A program made the position numbers and the translations under genes. The notes under the pieces were generated by a model. It was not told the DNA's origin. It made no database searches and saw only the letters and a list, made by a program, of their open reading frames with translations. Positions 13,501 to 28,500 of a stretch of DNA of 64,000 nt are shown here, one piece after another; position 1 is the first letter of the stretch, and every line of letters starts with the position of its first letter. This DNA is from Bathynomus jamesi (taxonomy: Eukaryota > Arthropoda > Malacostraca > Isopoda > Cirolanidae). The stretch covers positions 79,501 through 143,500 of the forward strand of contig JAJOZX010003307.1 in NCBI GenBank assembly GCA_023014485.1, in the 5' to 3' direction.

Positions 13501-16500
13501 ATGCCATTAATTCATTTTTTCTTTTCAGATATTTTTTATTTTTAATGCTTATTTAATTTCGAGTTCTTTCTAAATTTCATAAGTTTTTAACTTTCAAGTC
13601 TAAAACCCCTTTCACAATGGCAAAGACACTTCCAACAAAGTCTGCAGTTTTTTAATATTTTACAATAACCACAGATGGGAAACATTTCGTGTGTCAGTGT
13701 ATGATAGAAGATGATGATGATGAAAAATTATGTGAAGCAAAAATCAGTGGTTTTACTGGCTCTGATAAAAATGCACCAACCAGAGCATCAAATTTGAAAA
13801 GACATTTGCAGTGTTTCAATCCCAAAATTTTAGAAGTTGTCATTGAGAAAGATAGTAATAAAAACCTTCCAACTACTTCAAAGTTAACAAAAGATCAGAA
13901 ATCTACTGAATGACAAGCACCACTTACAAGATTCCTTACTACAGACAAAGTTACCGTAACAATGACCACAGATGATGATGCTTCACGTGGTGGTGATGAA
14001 ATGCCTCTTGTGTAATTATCATCATAGCAGATTTAGAATTAATATACCTTCGGAGTCGGATAGACAAAAAATTGAGGAGTTGGAGTCGGAGTCAGTTTTT
14101 TATGTGCTGACTCCACAGCCCTGCTTTTGACTAAACCCACCATTCTTTCAGCTATTCCTAAGGTTCTGGGTGAATAGGCTGCTGTAAATTTCCACTGGAT
14201 ACCATGATCAGAGAGGTACTGAGACACAAGAACATTTTGGAACCAATGTTTAAGGTAATCTTCGGATCTCTTGAAGGTGGATTGATTATCTGAAATCAAA
14301 ACTTTTGGAAGGGAGTAGTTTAAGGACAAATGGTAGAGTTCTCTTAAAAAGGTTTTAGCAGAAAGGTCAGTGCAGATGTGAAGGCTGGTGAATCTGGTGG
14401 CACAGCAAGTAAACAATAATAAGTAGACACTAATGAATTGGTTATTCTCATCCTGGACAGAAATTGGACCAGCATAGTCAAGGGCAGTTTTTTCAAAGGG
14501 TTTTTCATAGCTTAAACGTTCCGTTACTAATAGTCCAGTAGTAGGCACTTCATAAGCCATGGCAAAGTATTTTTGGCAAAACAGACATTGTTTCAGAACC
14601 TTTTTAACTACTTGCCTTATTTTGGGGATCCAGAATTCCTGTCTGAGGAAATTGCATGTGGTAGCTAAGGTTGCATGACTGGCTTTTGCATGACATTCAG
14701 TTACGATTAACGTTGTTAAATGAGAATTTTCAGGCAGTAGTACAGGATACCTAGCAGAATAGTTAAGGTTGGTTGCATATTTATATCTCCCCATTGTTCT
14801 GACTAACCCTTCTTTGTCAATGAAGAGTTTTAGATTCTTTTGCAGCTTAGTTAGGTCTTCAACTTTTTCTCCTTTATTTAGTTTGTTGATTATTTCTTTT
14901 TCTCTTGAGAAATGTTGTTGCTGGACTAATTTTAGCCAGTAATTTGTGGCCTTAGTTTTGTAAGCTGTATGATTTTTCTCCAAAACAGCAATTTGTTCTT
15001 CCATTGTCAGGTTACATTTGGGGTTATATTTGTGAGTGCGGAAGTACTTCAAGTTTTCTATGAACCGTAGAACATAGGCAGTGATTCTGACCAGTTTTTT
15101 CCTGTTAGAGAATCTTTCCATGTTTAACAAGGGAGTTTTTTCATTTATTTCTTTACAAGTTGTTTGACACACATTTATTGTTGTCTGTAAGGTTTCTTGG
15201 TGGGGGTTAAAAATTAAGTTGGTTGGCCATTCAATTTCATTTCTCAAAAATGTGGGACCATGTTGGTAAAAGGGAAGAAGTTTTTGAAATTTCTTGAAAG
15301 ATATTGGTCTGGTGAGTAGGTCTGCTGGGTTGTCTTCTCCTGCTACATGTCTGAATTCCAGGTGATGGTTTAAGTTTCTTGTTGCTTCCCGAATGTCTTT
15401 CACTCTGTTTTTTACAAAGATGGATTTCATTTTTAGAGATTTTTGAGCAATCCAATTTAAAACCACCTGTGAGTCTGTCCAAATTATTGTTTTGAAGAAC
15501 TTTTGGTTTTCTGAGTTTTCTTCTAGGTAGGTTTCTTTAAGGTATTCTAGTACTTTGGTTCCTAGGCAGATTGCCATTAATTCCAAGTTACAAATGGTCC
15601 AATTTTTTGATTTGGGGTTGACTCTTGATTTAGCGTAAATTAGTTCAGATTTTCCATTTCCAACTAGATAGCAACTTACTGCATAACCTTCTTGGCTGGC
15701 ATCACAAAAGATGTGGAGTTGAAGATTTTCCATGAGAGGTTTGGAATTTTCAAAAGTTTGTCTAGGAAAATTCAGAAATTCCACTTTGTTTATTTCTTTA
15801 CAAAGTTTTTTCCATTCACGCAGCATTTCAGGTTCTAGATATTCATCCCAATCTTTTTTGGTAGCTACTACTTTCTGCATGAAGAGTTTTAATTTAAACA
15901 CTAAGGGTGCAACAAATCCAATTGGATCAAACAATGATTGCACAGAACTTAGTATTTCTCTTTTAGTTTTGGCTTCTGAGTTCAAGTTTACAGTTTTTAG
16001 ATGGAGTGTATCAGCATTTGTGTTCCAACCATATCCTAATAGTTTTACATTTTCTTTATCTTCTGAGGAGGCTATGTCATGTTTTTCAAATAGTCCTTGA
16101 AGTTCTGAGTGATTGGAGGCCCATTCATATAGCTTCAAATTATATTCAATTAAGGTGTTTACACTATAATTGTAAAGGTCTTTGAGTTCTGAGAGATTGT
16201 TGGCATTAATTAAAGCATTGTCCATGTAAAAGCGGTTAGCTAGGTAGTCTGCCACTTGGTTTTGTTGTTCATTAAAAATGTGGGTATTATTATAGTATTA
16301 CACCTGTCTAACGTCCAGCAATTATTATATGTTCATTAAGTAGATTTTTTAATTCTAAGACACTTTCCTTCTATAGCATTTCCGTCGCAAATGCTTCATT
16401 TTCGAGATATAAACATTTTTTTGGTGTGTATCTAGTGTGTGTTCGTACGTTTGTTTGTGTGTTCATTACATGTCTGCCCAATCACTGCGCTCCATCCATT

Positions 16501-19500
16501 TCAAATTTGAATTACTTTCGTACCGGAATGGAACACTCATTCCACTCATTCAGAAGTACATTAGGCCTGGCTCTGTGATTTATAGTGATTCCTGGGCTGC
16601 CTACAAGGCTAAGTGATTTAGGTTAGGATAGGTTAGGTCAGGTCAATTTTGAAGGTGAAATTTATGTTTTTCCTATGGTTTTTGATGTGTTTTAAACGAA
16701 TCTGACCTTCAAAACTGTCGGAAATGACTCTTTTTCGATTGCCGGCTGGGGGGAGGGGGGTTATCTCAAAAAAGAGTCATTTCCGACAGTTTTGAAGGTC
16801 AGATTCATTCAAAGCACATCAAAAACCATAGGAAAAACATAAATTTCACCTCCAAAGGGAGACGGGTGTAATACTATAAATTTACCAAAATGTGTTGGAG
16901 AGATTTTTGTAGTAAAAATGGACTGCTTTTGTTGCCAAAGGTAACTCTTTTATATTTATAGCAGATCAGGTTGTCGTCATTTGGAGCCAATTGGGTATCT
17001 TTTAACCACAGAATTTTGTGGGCATTGCAGTCAAATTCTGTTTGATATTTAAGTTGTAAATATGCTTTTTGAATGTCCCCAATCATCAAATATTTACCAT
17101 GCCTTAATTTAATGCACAATTTTGCTAAATGAGGTAGGAGTGAAGGGCAGTCCTCAGTAGCATCATTTACTGTTATTTCTTCTGGTTTGCTTTTACCCGA
17201 GGGATCTACTACAATCCTAACTTTAGTTGTTTGTACTCCAGGGCGAACTACTGGAAAATGAGGTAAAAAATTTCCTGCTTGTTTTAAGTTTTCTGTTAGG
17301 GCTACTTCTTCTATTATTCCTTCCTGGAATTGTTGTTCAAGGATGTCTGAATAAGGTTGCATTAAGTTATCTTTTTTTTTAATTTTTTGCAAGTGGACTT
17401 TAACCTGCTAATAGCATAGTTAAAGTTTGGTGAAATTTTATCTTTTTGGTCATTCCATGGTACTTTAACAGACAATCTTTCATCTTCTATTTTAACTTCC
17501 TTTTTGAAGTTTGCAATCAGATCTTTTTCTTTGTTTGAAAATGGTTCATCCCCAGAAATACCCAAGTTTTCTAGTTTGCTAAATTGTTGAATCTGTTGTT
17601 CAATTTTTTCTAGATCTTCATTAGAAGTTGTACTAGTAAGTAGCGGGTTGGTAATACAGAAGCTGATCTGATCTCTTATTGGTTCTTTTTCTTTTTCAGG
17701 GTAGTAATCTGAAGGGAAACCCAATAAAAGTATTCCATAGGGAGATTTATAACAAGAGGCAGTATGAATCTGATGAGTGCTGAGGGCAAAAAGTTTGTGG
17801 GTTGCAGCCCCAAAAATTAACATGAAGTTGGCCACTTCATCAGCTTCAAAGTGATCTGCAAGCTGATAATTTAAGGATTTTAAATAAGTTTGAAGTTTCA
17901 GTAATCCCGGAACTTCATATTTAATATTAATATCATCAATTATGATGGCTTCTATTTCTTGGTAGTTTCCAGGGTTTCTAGAATCCTCCAATTTAATTAT
18001 AGCTACTTCATAATTTGGTTGTTTCTTGTTGGCTATAAATCCTGTTATGGTTATGGATTCCTTGTAGTGTTTAGTTGGAAGATTTAATTTTTTCACAAGT
18101 TCCTTGGTAATGTAGCTGGCTTGACTACAATTATCCAAAAGTGCTCTGCATTTAATTGATTTTTCTGAGTTTCTTATTCTCATCTGCATGGAAGGAATTA
18201 ATGCTACTTCTTGATCAGTGTTTTTTAAACTTTATAAGTTAGTAACTTGTTTCCTTTGTTTTGAGTTTTCTTTTTGGGTAGCTACTTCCGTACTGGTTTT
18301 GGTTTTCTTATCTTCCTCTGGTTTTCCTTTTTGTTTGGTACAAAGGAAGGATAAATGGTTAGAAAACCTACAAAATGAACAGGGTTGTAAAGAAATGGGG
18401 CATTCTTTGGCTTGGTGTTTAGATGAGGTACATTTAGTACAATAATTTAATTTAGCAAGTTTTTTCAGTTTATCCCAACTTCCAGGGAAAGAATCACATT
18501 TTGAGATTCTGTGAGAGTTTTTCTTACACAATTTGCAGTAAAGTTCTCTCTGGTCAGTATGTTGAGCTCTTCTTGAGGATTGTCTTTGGGTAGAAACCGC
18601 CAGAGCAGCTGTAGTTTGGCCAGAATACCATGGTTTTCTGGCTGGTTCTGGAGAGAAGTTTCTTTTTTGTTTAGGTATCAAGGTAGTTAACTCACTTTGT
18701 TCCAGATCAAAATTAACATTAGCTAAGGTTTTGGTAGCTTCAGCAATTGCTTCTTTAAACCTATCAAAGTGGTCATAGAGTTTAAAACCACAAGTTCTTA
18801 AAAATTCCTGAGTTTCTTGACTTAGTTTATTATAATATACATACAAGAGTATATCTTCTAATTCTAATTTTTGAGTTTGCATTAAATTTATGGTAGAGTG
18901 CATATCTGCTTGAAAGTCATGAAGTGATTTAAAATTTTTGGTTATTATGGATTTGGTTAAAAGTGATTTTATTATATGGGGAATTTAATTTGGCCTGGTG
19001 TTGCATAGCCCTCCAACTGCTGCCATGCTTCTTCATAAGATGTTTTACTTTCTTGCATGCAGTTTATTTGAATGGCAGGGTTTCCACTCAAATGTTGTTT
19101 TAGGTAGGCAAATTTCTCTTCTTCGGAAAGACCTATGTTATCATAAATGTTTCTGAGTGAGGTCTTAAAGTTTTGAAATTTAGAGGGATTTCCATCAAAT
19201 GGTAATATTTGAAGCTCAGGAATTTTAGTACTTATTCTTGGTTTAGGTTTGGCTTCGGCATTATTTTCTTTTTTAGTTGTTAATGCTTGTATCATTTGAC
19301 CTATTTCAATGTGGTAATAACTATTTTTTTCATCTAGTTTTTCTTTTTAGCCTCTGAGAAGCCTTCGGAACAAACATACATTTTAAGGATTTCATCATCT
19401 AAATTTTGTAACTTGTCCAGTTGTGAGGACAAAAGCTGAGCATATAAATTTTTTTGTTCCTCAGTCCAATCATCCAATCTCTCTTTGATTGTAGCTAAAA

Positions 19501-22500
19501 GCTTAGTAACTGAGGTTCTGATTGCTCCCCTCCTTTTTACCAATTTACTAGTTTCAAGTGCTTCCATATCACTTCCCAACCATGTCTCCATACTTTTTCC
19601 TGGAGTGGCTTCAGTTTCATTATCCATTTTTTAGGTTTAATATTATAAATGATATTATCAATGATATTTATAATTAAATTTTCAGATTATGTAAAAAATT
19701 TAATTCACTGGATTTAAAACTATTGTATCAGAAATAAAACAAAAAAGGGTAACTAACTTCTCGACTACCCACCTGGGGGCGCCATATTGAAAAATTTATT
19801 ATTTAGCTTGAGAGATTATTTTTAAGTTTAGGTGTAATATTAAGGTTAAGTTTACTTTAAATAGACACAGTAATTATAGAAATAATAATGGCCTATTTAG
19901 ACACTGTCAACATAGCTACAGACTTTTTCACTGTAGGTTGCAGTGGTTTTCAGGTTAAAATTTGGTCAGCAGCCAGATTACTAACTATGGTGAAGCTAAA
20001 TTCATTAAAATTAATTTAGACTTACCAAAATGAAGTTGCCAGTTGAACGTTACCCTTTCTGTTTCTAACTAATCCATAAGTTTCATTTAGTTTCCAGGTT
20101 TGAATTTTATTTGTTAAGTTTTAAGTTATTATTTAACATACTGCTAGGTTATTTATTTGTAGGGGCTATTTCCCAGACCTAGGTTTTGCAGGTTAAGTTA
20201 GGCTAGGGCTGTATTGCCCTTAAGTTTTTGGTTTTAAAGGTTTAAGGTTTTGAAGGTTTTTACTCAAGTTAAGTTAGGGCTATATTGCCTTTAAGTTTTA
20301 ATATGGGCTATAACAGCCATTTAATTATTTAGTTAGTGCTGTTGTAGCCCGGTTCGAGTTTCTTCTAGGTAGCTAGTTTTTCTCTTACCTTAGTTATTTT
20401 CTTTAATTAACTTACTTATACCTAGTTCTGATAGGCCTCTATTTAGTTAAACAGGGTTTTTGTTTAATTGCAGTGGTTATTAAGGTTAAGATTTAAAAGT
20501 TGTGAGGTTTAAAGGTTGACTTTAAGTTGCCCGGTTAGTTGGGGAACCACGAGAATTTTACTTTACGAAAAAACTAGCCCGCTTCATGCGGTCAAAATTT
20601 TTCAAGAAAGGACAAAGCTCTCTTTTTCTTTATCTCGGAAACTTTTTTTCTTTCTTCTTTTTGTTAATTAGGGAAACCCAACTTCACTAGTTGGTTAGAA
20701 ACGAGGGTTGTTATTTTTATTCTATATTTATTTTGTTTATATTTTATTTGGAAATATATGTGGTTATTTCTAACCACTTTTTTTAACACATATAGCTGAT
20801 TGGATAGAAGGATGGCTGAGAAATAGAAAACAGAGTTCATCTAAATGGAAATAAGTCTATGAGACCCGTATTGAGTGGAGTCCCACAGGGGTCTGTTCTG
20901 GAACCTCTGCTTTTTGTTGTCTATATAAATGATCTAGAGAAGGGCCTGTCATGTAAAACCTCAAAATTTGCTGATGATACAAAATTAGGCCATAATGTTA
21001 AGTCAGTAGCAGGAGCAATGACAATACAAAAAGACTTAGACAGAGTAACAGCCTGGGCAGATAAGTGGGAGATGAAATTTAATGTTGATAAGTGCAAGGT
21101 TATGCATATTGGGCCAAAAAATCCAGAATTTGAATACAATATGAATGGAATTTGGATTAAAAATGATGATAAAGAGAAAGACTTCAGTGTCATCATGACT
21201 AATGAACTTAAACCCTCAAATCACTGTATGGTAATCAGAAATAAAGCAAATGCTAGACTCAATCTCATGCAGACACACATTGAATACAAATCACCCAATA
21301 TTATAAAGCAACTATACATTTCATATGTGAGACCCCTCCTTGAATACTGCATTCAATTTAATAGTCCCTATTTGATACAAGATATTGAAAAACTGGAAAA
21401 AGTACAGAAATGAGCAACAAGAATGATCCCATCTCTAAGACAATTGACATATAAGGAAAGACTGGTGTATCTAAGCATGTTCTCATTAAAAAGGAGGAGG
21501 TTAAGGGGTCATTCTCTGTCAGATCAACCAGTGCCTAACACCCTCATCTCTCAGATTTTGCTGAAATTTGGTTTATAGGGAGTTTGTGGGCCCTGAATCC
21601 ATTTCTGAAATTATAAGGTCAATCCGACCAACGGTTCAAGAGATATGACCTCGGGAAATTTGAGGTCACTAACATTTGGCGACCCATAACTTGGGTAATA
21701 ATGGTCACAATTATATAAAAGTATATATATTTAGAATCAGAAAACGACAAGGAATCCAAATATGCAAGTTTTAGAACTCTAGGTTAAAAAATAAAAAAGT
21801 TACACTGTAACCAAAATTTGAGGTCACGATTTGACCTCTGGGGTATCAAATGAGAATTTTTTTTTAAATGTAAAAATGAAGGCATAGGCATTGGCTATTA
21901 GAATCAGCAAAAAAAAGTTTGTTTATGTTAGTATTTTTCATGTAACTAACATATAAGTGAACACCATATTCATAAGTTGTGCGTCAATTCTACCTATTTT
22001 TTCACACTTAAGCTCATAATTTGACCTATAGAAATTAAAATTACATTTTTTTATAGATATAAAAACAAAGGCAAAAAATGTAAAATTGTATTTCACTGCT
22101 AATCTACACTGGCAATAATAGTTATAATAGTGAAAGGGGAAGACCTACTTAGAGGATTCATGTGCTAGCCTAATACAATTTTTGCATGCTCGATGCTCTC
22201 ATCAATTTCTTTTTGTGGAAAAATGTATTGAATTCTGCTGCCTCCTCTTAGGGTAGGACAACTCATTACAGTTAATATATGATGTCCTGGCACTGCACAT
22301 GAATCCTTGTTTGATGGATAATAATATGCACTTGATCCTGATGACCCAGAGGGATGTAGAAAGTTCACAGTGAAATCATCAAACTCTTCACAATATTCCT
22401 CCATAATTCCATACCAAACTTGCATGTCATAAATGCAGCCAACATACTCTCCTGGTTTGATACATTTTAGGTTACCAAGCATTGCAGGTTCATTAGTAAA

Positions 22501-25500
22501 ATGACTTTTCCTTATTCTTTTCTTTTCTCCAATGCCACTTGAAATGGGATACACCATCAGTTCTTCCTTGTTTAGGGGAACAAATCTATGATATTTCTGA
22601 GTTCCAGGAATAGCCCTACTATCCTTGAATCGATGTTCCAACCGTTCTTCTGCATCTTTCAAATCAGCTGTAGTTACAAAGAAAAAATTTATCTTCTTGC
22701 TCAAGTTTTCTTCACAAAACTGAAACATGTGTTCTGGTGTAAGAATTTGCCTCTCTGTAGTTCTCTGCAAACTGGCACGAGCAGTAGCTCTTTTCACTGT
22801 TCCTCCAATCCCATCACATGCATTTTTGCCATGGGATGTAGCAAAGAAGTGCCATTCACAAGACAGACCAAAATCCTCTTCATGGTAACAGAGATTTGTG
22901 AAGTTGTATCTGTTCTTATATTGGCCAGCACATCCATCTGAGAAATAGTGCACCTTCTTCAATTGTGGGCATCTGAATTTAACATATGTCATAAGCTTCA
23001 ATATGAATGAGTAAACCATTATAGTGTTGTGTTTTAGTGATGCAGATAAGAAACAGACACTAAAATGGCTAAGTTCCTGGTCTGCAGATGATCTATAATA
23101 GATGACAAAAGGGTGAACTGTACACTGTGAATTGTCCCAGTGAAACCCTTGGGCAGCATCCTGGACAATGAAAGAATAATTCTCAGAGAAATCACCTACT
23201 ATAACTACCTCGCTCTGAGGTGGTAGTGTTTCTTTCAACTGCTTGAAGTACTGTGATTGTTGCTGAGCAACAAAGTGATGACGAACCATGCGGGATATTT
23301 TCATGCTTAGGGATGATAAGTATTCATGAAGTGGCTCCACCTTATCAACCATTGTACAACGGTCAACAGTCACCCATTGCTTGTAAGATATTTCATTTGG
23401 AGCTGATTTCACACTGTCAAGTAACTCAAGAAAATCCAGGACACCCTCTTCTCTTGGGCAATCATTGCAAAGTTGCATCATGCAAGTCTCTCTTTCTGTA
23501 CTGCAGACACTGTAATACATAAGATCCTTGTATGAAAGACCTCTTTCTCCCAATGCAGCCAGCTGCAATTTTGGATTTTGATGGTATGTGCAGACACAGA
23601 CAGAATGAGTCCCACCACTACCGGCAAGCACACAATATGATGGCCGTAATTTTGCAAATGTGGAAAATCCTATTTTGGGATTCTTTTCATCATTTTTATA
23701 TAGTTCAAACATCTCTCTTAAATTCCCGAGGACCAATCGTTTTTGCACCTTCATTGCACCTTCAGCACTGATAACTTTCATGCAATCCTTTGGCCAGGAC
23801 ACATACGACTAACCTCTTCTGACTCATAGAATCTTCTAACTATATCTTTGTGTTCTTCAGATATCACTTTTCCTTTGCTCATTAGTGGAATCTTCGGAAG
23901 GATTCCATGTTCTGATTTAAGTGAACGGCTTCTTTTCACCATGTATGTTGTAGTTTGAAAGAAACTAGCTGTTTTTTCAATTGTGTATGGTGAGAGTGTC
24001 AATATTTGTAGTTTGTGATGGTGACATTTGCTCTCCAGGAATGACTGTTTCAATTCATTCATTAATTTGTCTAGATGTTTTTCAGATTTAGTTTCAGGTT
24101 TTGAAGTATTACTTACCTCCTCGGTAATTTGAACACCATAACTGAGTTCTAGCCTCTCCTTCAGGTGTTTCTGAGCAGATGATAGCTTACCACGAGCCTT
24201 GCGCTTTTTCTGGCTTAATGACAGCCCTTCTGAAAAGAACAGAAAAAAAGGTTTCACACACCTGAATATTAGTAATTAAATATTAATTATAGTACCTTAA
24301 ATGCTATATAATTGGCTATATAGTAGATCAAACAGACCTTGTAGTAAAGTATAAGTTATTATATTAATTTATTACTTACTTTTTTTAACTGGTGTTTGGT
24401 CCAGAAATGCTAGAACTGGTTCAACTGAAGTTGAAGGATTTTCCTTTATCAAGCAATCACTGTCATTGTCCAGATCTTGAATTGAAGAGATGTTACTCAA
24501 GCCACTGATAGTAGATGATTCATTTGAATCCTGCTCAGACTCGTTGTTTTCAGTGGTACTAAGTATAGTGGGGTTTTTCATTATCAGTGTCCAGCAGTTC
24601 ACACACAACAATGAGTCTTTTTTCACTCTTCCAGCACATTTTTCAACAAGTACATCAGTCACTTTTCTAAGATTGATTGTTATGCGTTTCTTGTGTTTTT
24701 GAATAGGGCCCTGGCAGTATTTCAAGTGCCGAACCATTGTATTTTGATCTGTAAAGATATAGGATTTACAATTAGGTAATATATATTTTTTAGAAAATAT
24801 ATAGCTATACACACTTAATATTTTAGGCCTTGATAGTCTCTGAGGCTCATTAAAACACCATACCCACCAGCCACCCACAGTGCTGGCTGGAACTGTACTA
24901 ACCTGTAGACAAGGAATTTTGCAACTATCTGTGTTGATTCTGCACTTAGACAAGTAGCAACATGTTTCAACAGGTTTGTTTAGGCTACATGTGAGCTTAG
25001 TCTTCCCTTTCACTATTATAACTATTATTGCCAGTGTAGATTAGCAGTGAAATACAATTTTTATTAAATTCTTGGAGCTTGAGGTCAAATTGATAGCTAA
25101 GATATAAAAATTCCTTGAAATGACAAGCAATTTAAAATATGGTGTTCACTTATAAGTTAGTTACATGAAAAGTACCAACATAAACAAACTTTTTATGATT
25201 GTTTCTATTAGTCAAGAACTCTGACTTTGTTTTTTATATCTATAAAAAATGTAATTTTAATTTCTATAGGTCAAATTATGAGCTTAAGTGTGAAAAAATA
25301 GGTAGAATTGACGCACAACTTATGAATATGGTGTTCACTTATATGTTAGTTACATGAAAAATACTAACATAAACAAACTTTTTTTGCTGATTCTAATAGC
25401 CAATGCCTATGCCTTCATTTTTTACATTTAAAAAAAAAATTCTCATTTGATACCCCAGAGGTCAAATCGTGACCTCAAATTTTGGTTACAGTGTAACTTT

Positions 25501-28500
25501 TTTATTTTTCAACCTAGAGTTCTAAAACCTGCATATTTGGATTCCTTGTCGTTTTCTGATTCTAAATATATATACTTTTATATAATTATGACAATTATTA
25601 CCCAAGTTATGGCTCGCCAAATGTTAGTAACCTCGCGAGTGACCTCAAATTGCCCGAGGTCATATCTCTTGAACCGTTGGTCGGATTGACCTTATAATTT
25701 CAGAAATGGATTCAGGGCTCACAAACTCCCTATAAACCAAATTTCAGCAAAATATGAGAGATGAGGGTGTTAATTTCAATTTTTTTTTGGTTGATCTGAC
25801 AGAGAATGACCCTTTATTGCTTTATCTCTCGCATATTTGCTCTGTGATTTTTCGTTTATTGCTTTAATAAGCCCTTCATTATGGCTCCCAAGAAAGTGAA
25901 GAGTGATAGTGGCAGTGAAAAAAGAAAACTTAAAATAACCATTGAATTAAAGAGACAGAAAAGAGACAAAACCCCTGAAGGAGAGGTGCCCAGTGTTCTT
26001 ATGGAAGGGGACTCTCCTTCCAAACAGTAACTTCCCTCCCCCTTCCTTTCCTCATCACCATCCACTCATGCCAGCGATTATCCTCCACAAAGGTACAGTA
26101 AAATTATACAGCTTATTAAATTTAGTATAATTTTTTTCTCTTATATTTTCTCTTTATAAACTCTTACAAAGCATTAAAAGTACAATTATCTGGGGCGCTG
26201 GAACGGATTAATTAAATTTACATTAATTTCAATGGAAAAAATGGATTCGATTTACGACCAATTCGAGGTGCAAACAGGGTCTCGGAACGAATTAAATTCG
26301 TAAGTCGAGGTTCCACTATAAATTGGATTAATCCGTTCCAGACCCCCAAAAGTTACCCCTTACGAAACATTTTTAAGTCAAAATATTGGTTAATTAAACC
26401 TGTAAAATAAGACTTACATGCATAAAATCATACATGAAACCTGTAACAACAATAAATAATGCAATATTATACAAATAAATGAAAATTTAACCTGAACTTT
26501 ACCTTTGCTGAGGAGTGATGATGGCCTAAGTGGAAGCTGGAGAGGAAGGTGGGGTGGAGGAGGGAGATTATTGTTTGGAAGGGGAGTCACCTTCCATAAA
26601 AACATCAGTAACTCCCCTTCTGGTGTTCTGTCTCTTTTCCGTCTCTTTGCAGTAGCACTAGAAGATGCTGGGATTCACTAGCACTTGATTTTTTTTCTTT
26701 GGTAAAGAACTTGTCCAATGTTATCTGTGTCTGCCTACTCTTCAAAATATTTCTAAAGTATGCAATCACATTGTCATTGAACAAATTGATGCTACTATTC
26801 ACTACAGCAATGTTAGGGTGCCATTTCTCCACCATGCTCTGTGTTTTAGCCCAATGAAAACACAATTCCTTAATGTCTGCAGTGGAAATGTTGCCCTTAC
26901 TCATCCCCTCCTCCTCTGAAGAAAGTTCCTCGCCACTTCTTCTTGCTGCTCCTTCTGAAGGTCTTGCAGTTCTTCTGTGGTGAGCTCCTTCCTGTGATCC
27001 TCCACCAACTCCTCTACATCCTCATTGTCCACATCCAATCCCATGGACTTGCCCAGAGACATGATTTCATCAACCACAGGCTCTGCCCCAAAACCTTCAA
27101 AGTCTCTGCCTGTCACACAGTCTGGCCACAATTTCTTCCAGGCAGAGTTCATTGTCCTCAAAGAAACTTCCCCCCATGCTTTATCTATATAATTATCCTC
27201 AAACAATGGAGGATATTGAAGTGATTCTTCCAAAAGTCCCTGAGGGTAAGTTCTGTGTCAGAGGTCACTTCAAAGCACCTTTGAAACAGGGCTTTTGTGT
27301 AAATTTTCTTAAAATTAGAAATGACCTGCTGATCCATGGGTTGGATTAGAGGAGTGGTGTTAGGGGGTAAAAATTTCACTTTAATGAAGCTGTATTCACC
27401 CGCCAAATCATCCTCCAAGCCTGGGGGTGAGCAGGAGCATTGTCCATGACCAACAGCGCCCTTAATGGTAAATTGTTTTTCTCAAGATAGTCTTTCACAC
27501 TTGGGGCAAACACTTCATGAATCAACTCAATAAAAAACTGCCTTGTTACCCAAGCCTTACTATTAGCCCTCCACATCACACTTAGTTTACTTTTTATCAC
27601 ATTATTTTTTTTAAACACTGGGATTTCCAGAATGGTACACAAGCAACGGTTTAATTTTGCAGTCCCCACTAGCATTACCGCATAACAAGAGTGTTAGCCG
27701 GTCTTTCATCGGCTTCTGTCCTGGTAATGCTTTCTCTTCTTGGGTGATATAGGTTCTCTTAGGCATTTTTTTCCAGAAGAGGCCTGTCTCATCACAATTA
27801 AAAACTTGTTGAGGGATAAATACCCTCAGTGTCTACATAGTTTTTGAATTCATCAACAAATTTTTTAGCCTCTTCTTGGTTAGAACTGGCAGCATCCCCA
27901 TGCCTTACTACACTATGAATCCCAGTTCTCTTTTTAAATCTATCAAACCAGCCCGTATTTGCCTTAAAATCATCACTGGTTCCAGGTGTGTCTCGCTTAA
28001 GGTCACTGTGTAACTGCTTTGCTTTTTCGCAGATTATTGTTTCTGAAACACTATCACCAGCCAATTGTTTTTCATAAATCCACACTAACAAAAGTTTTTC
28101 CATGTCTTCAATTGTCTGTGACCTTTTTGTAGCAAGAATTTTAACTCCTCTCGCCACATCAGCCCCTTTGATTGCGTCTTTATTTTTAAGTATGGTACAT
28201 ATGGTAGATTTCGCCATGGGTCATTCCATGTCAAGTCAGCCACCTAAAACACTCACCCCTTTCAATTTTGCTCATACTTGGCACAATAGCAGATATACAT
28301 GCCAAACTTAAATTCCCAAATTATTAGAGCTGACTGACCTTTGGTTACTGAGATACAAGGTCACAAAGTTATGACATTTTGACCTTTTTTGCGTTAAATG
28401 ACTATTTTCAAAATGGTGTAACTAAAAAACTATTAAAGCTAGAGCATTGATTTTGGTCTCATTTTAAAGCTCTTTAGTAGCCCCTTGTTTATTGTCTCTT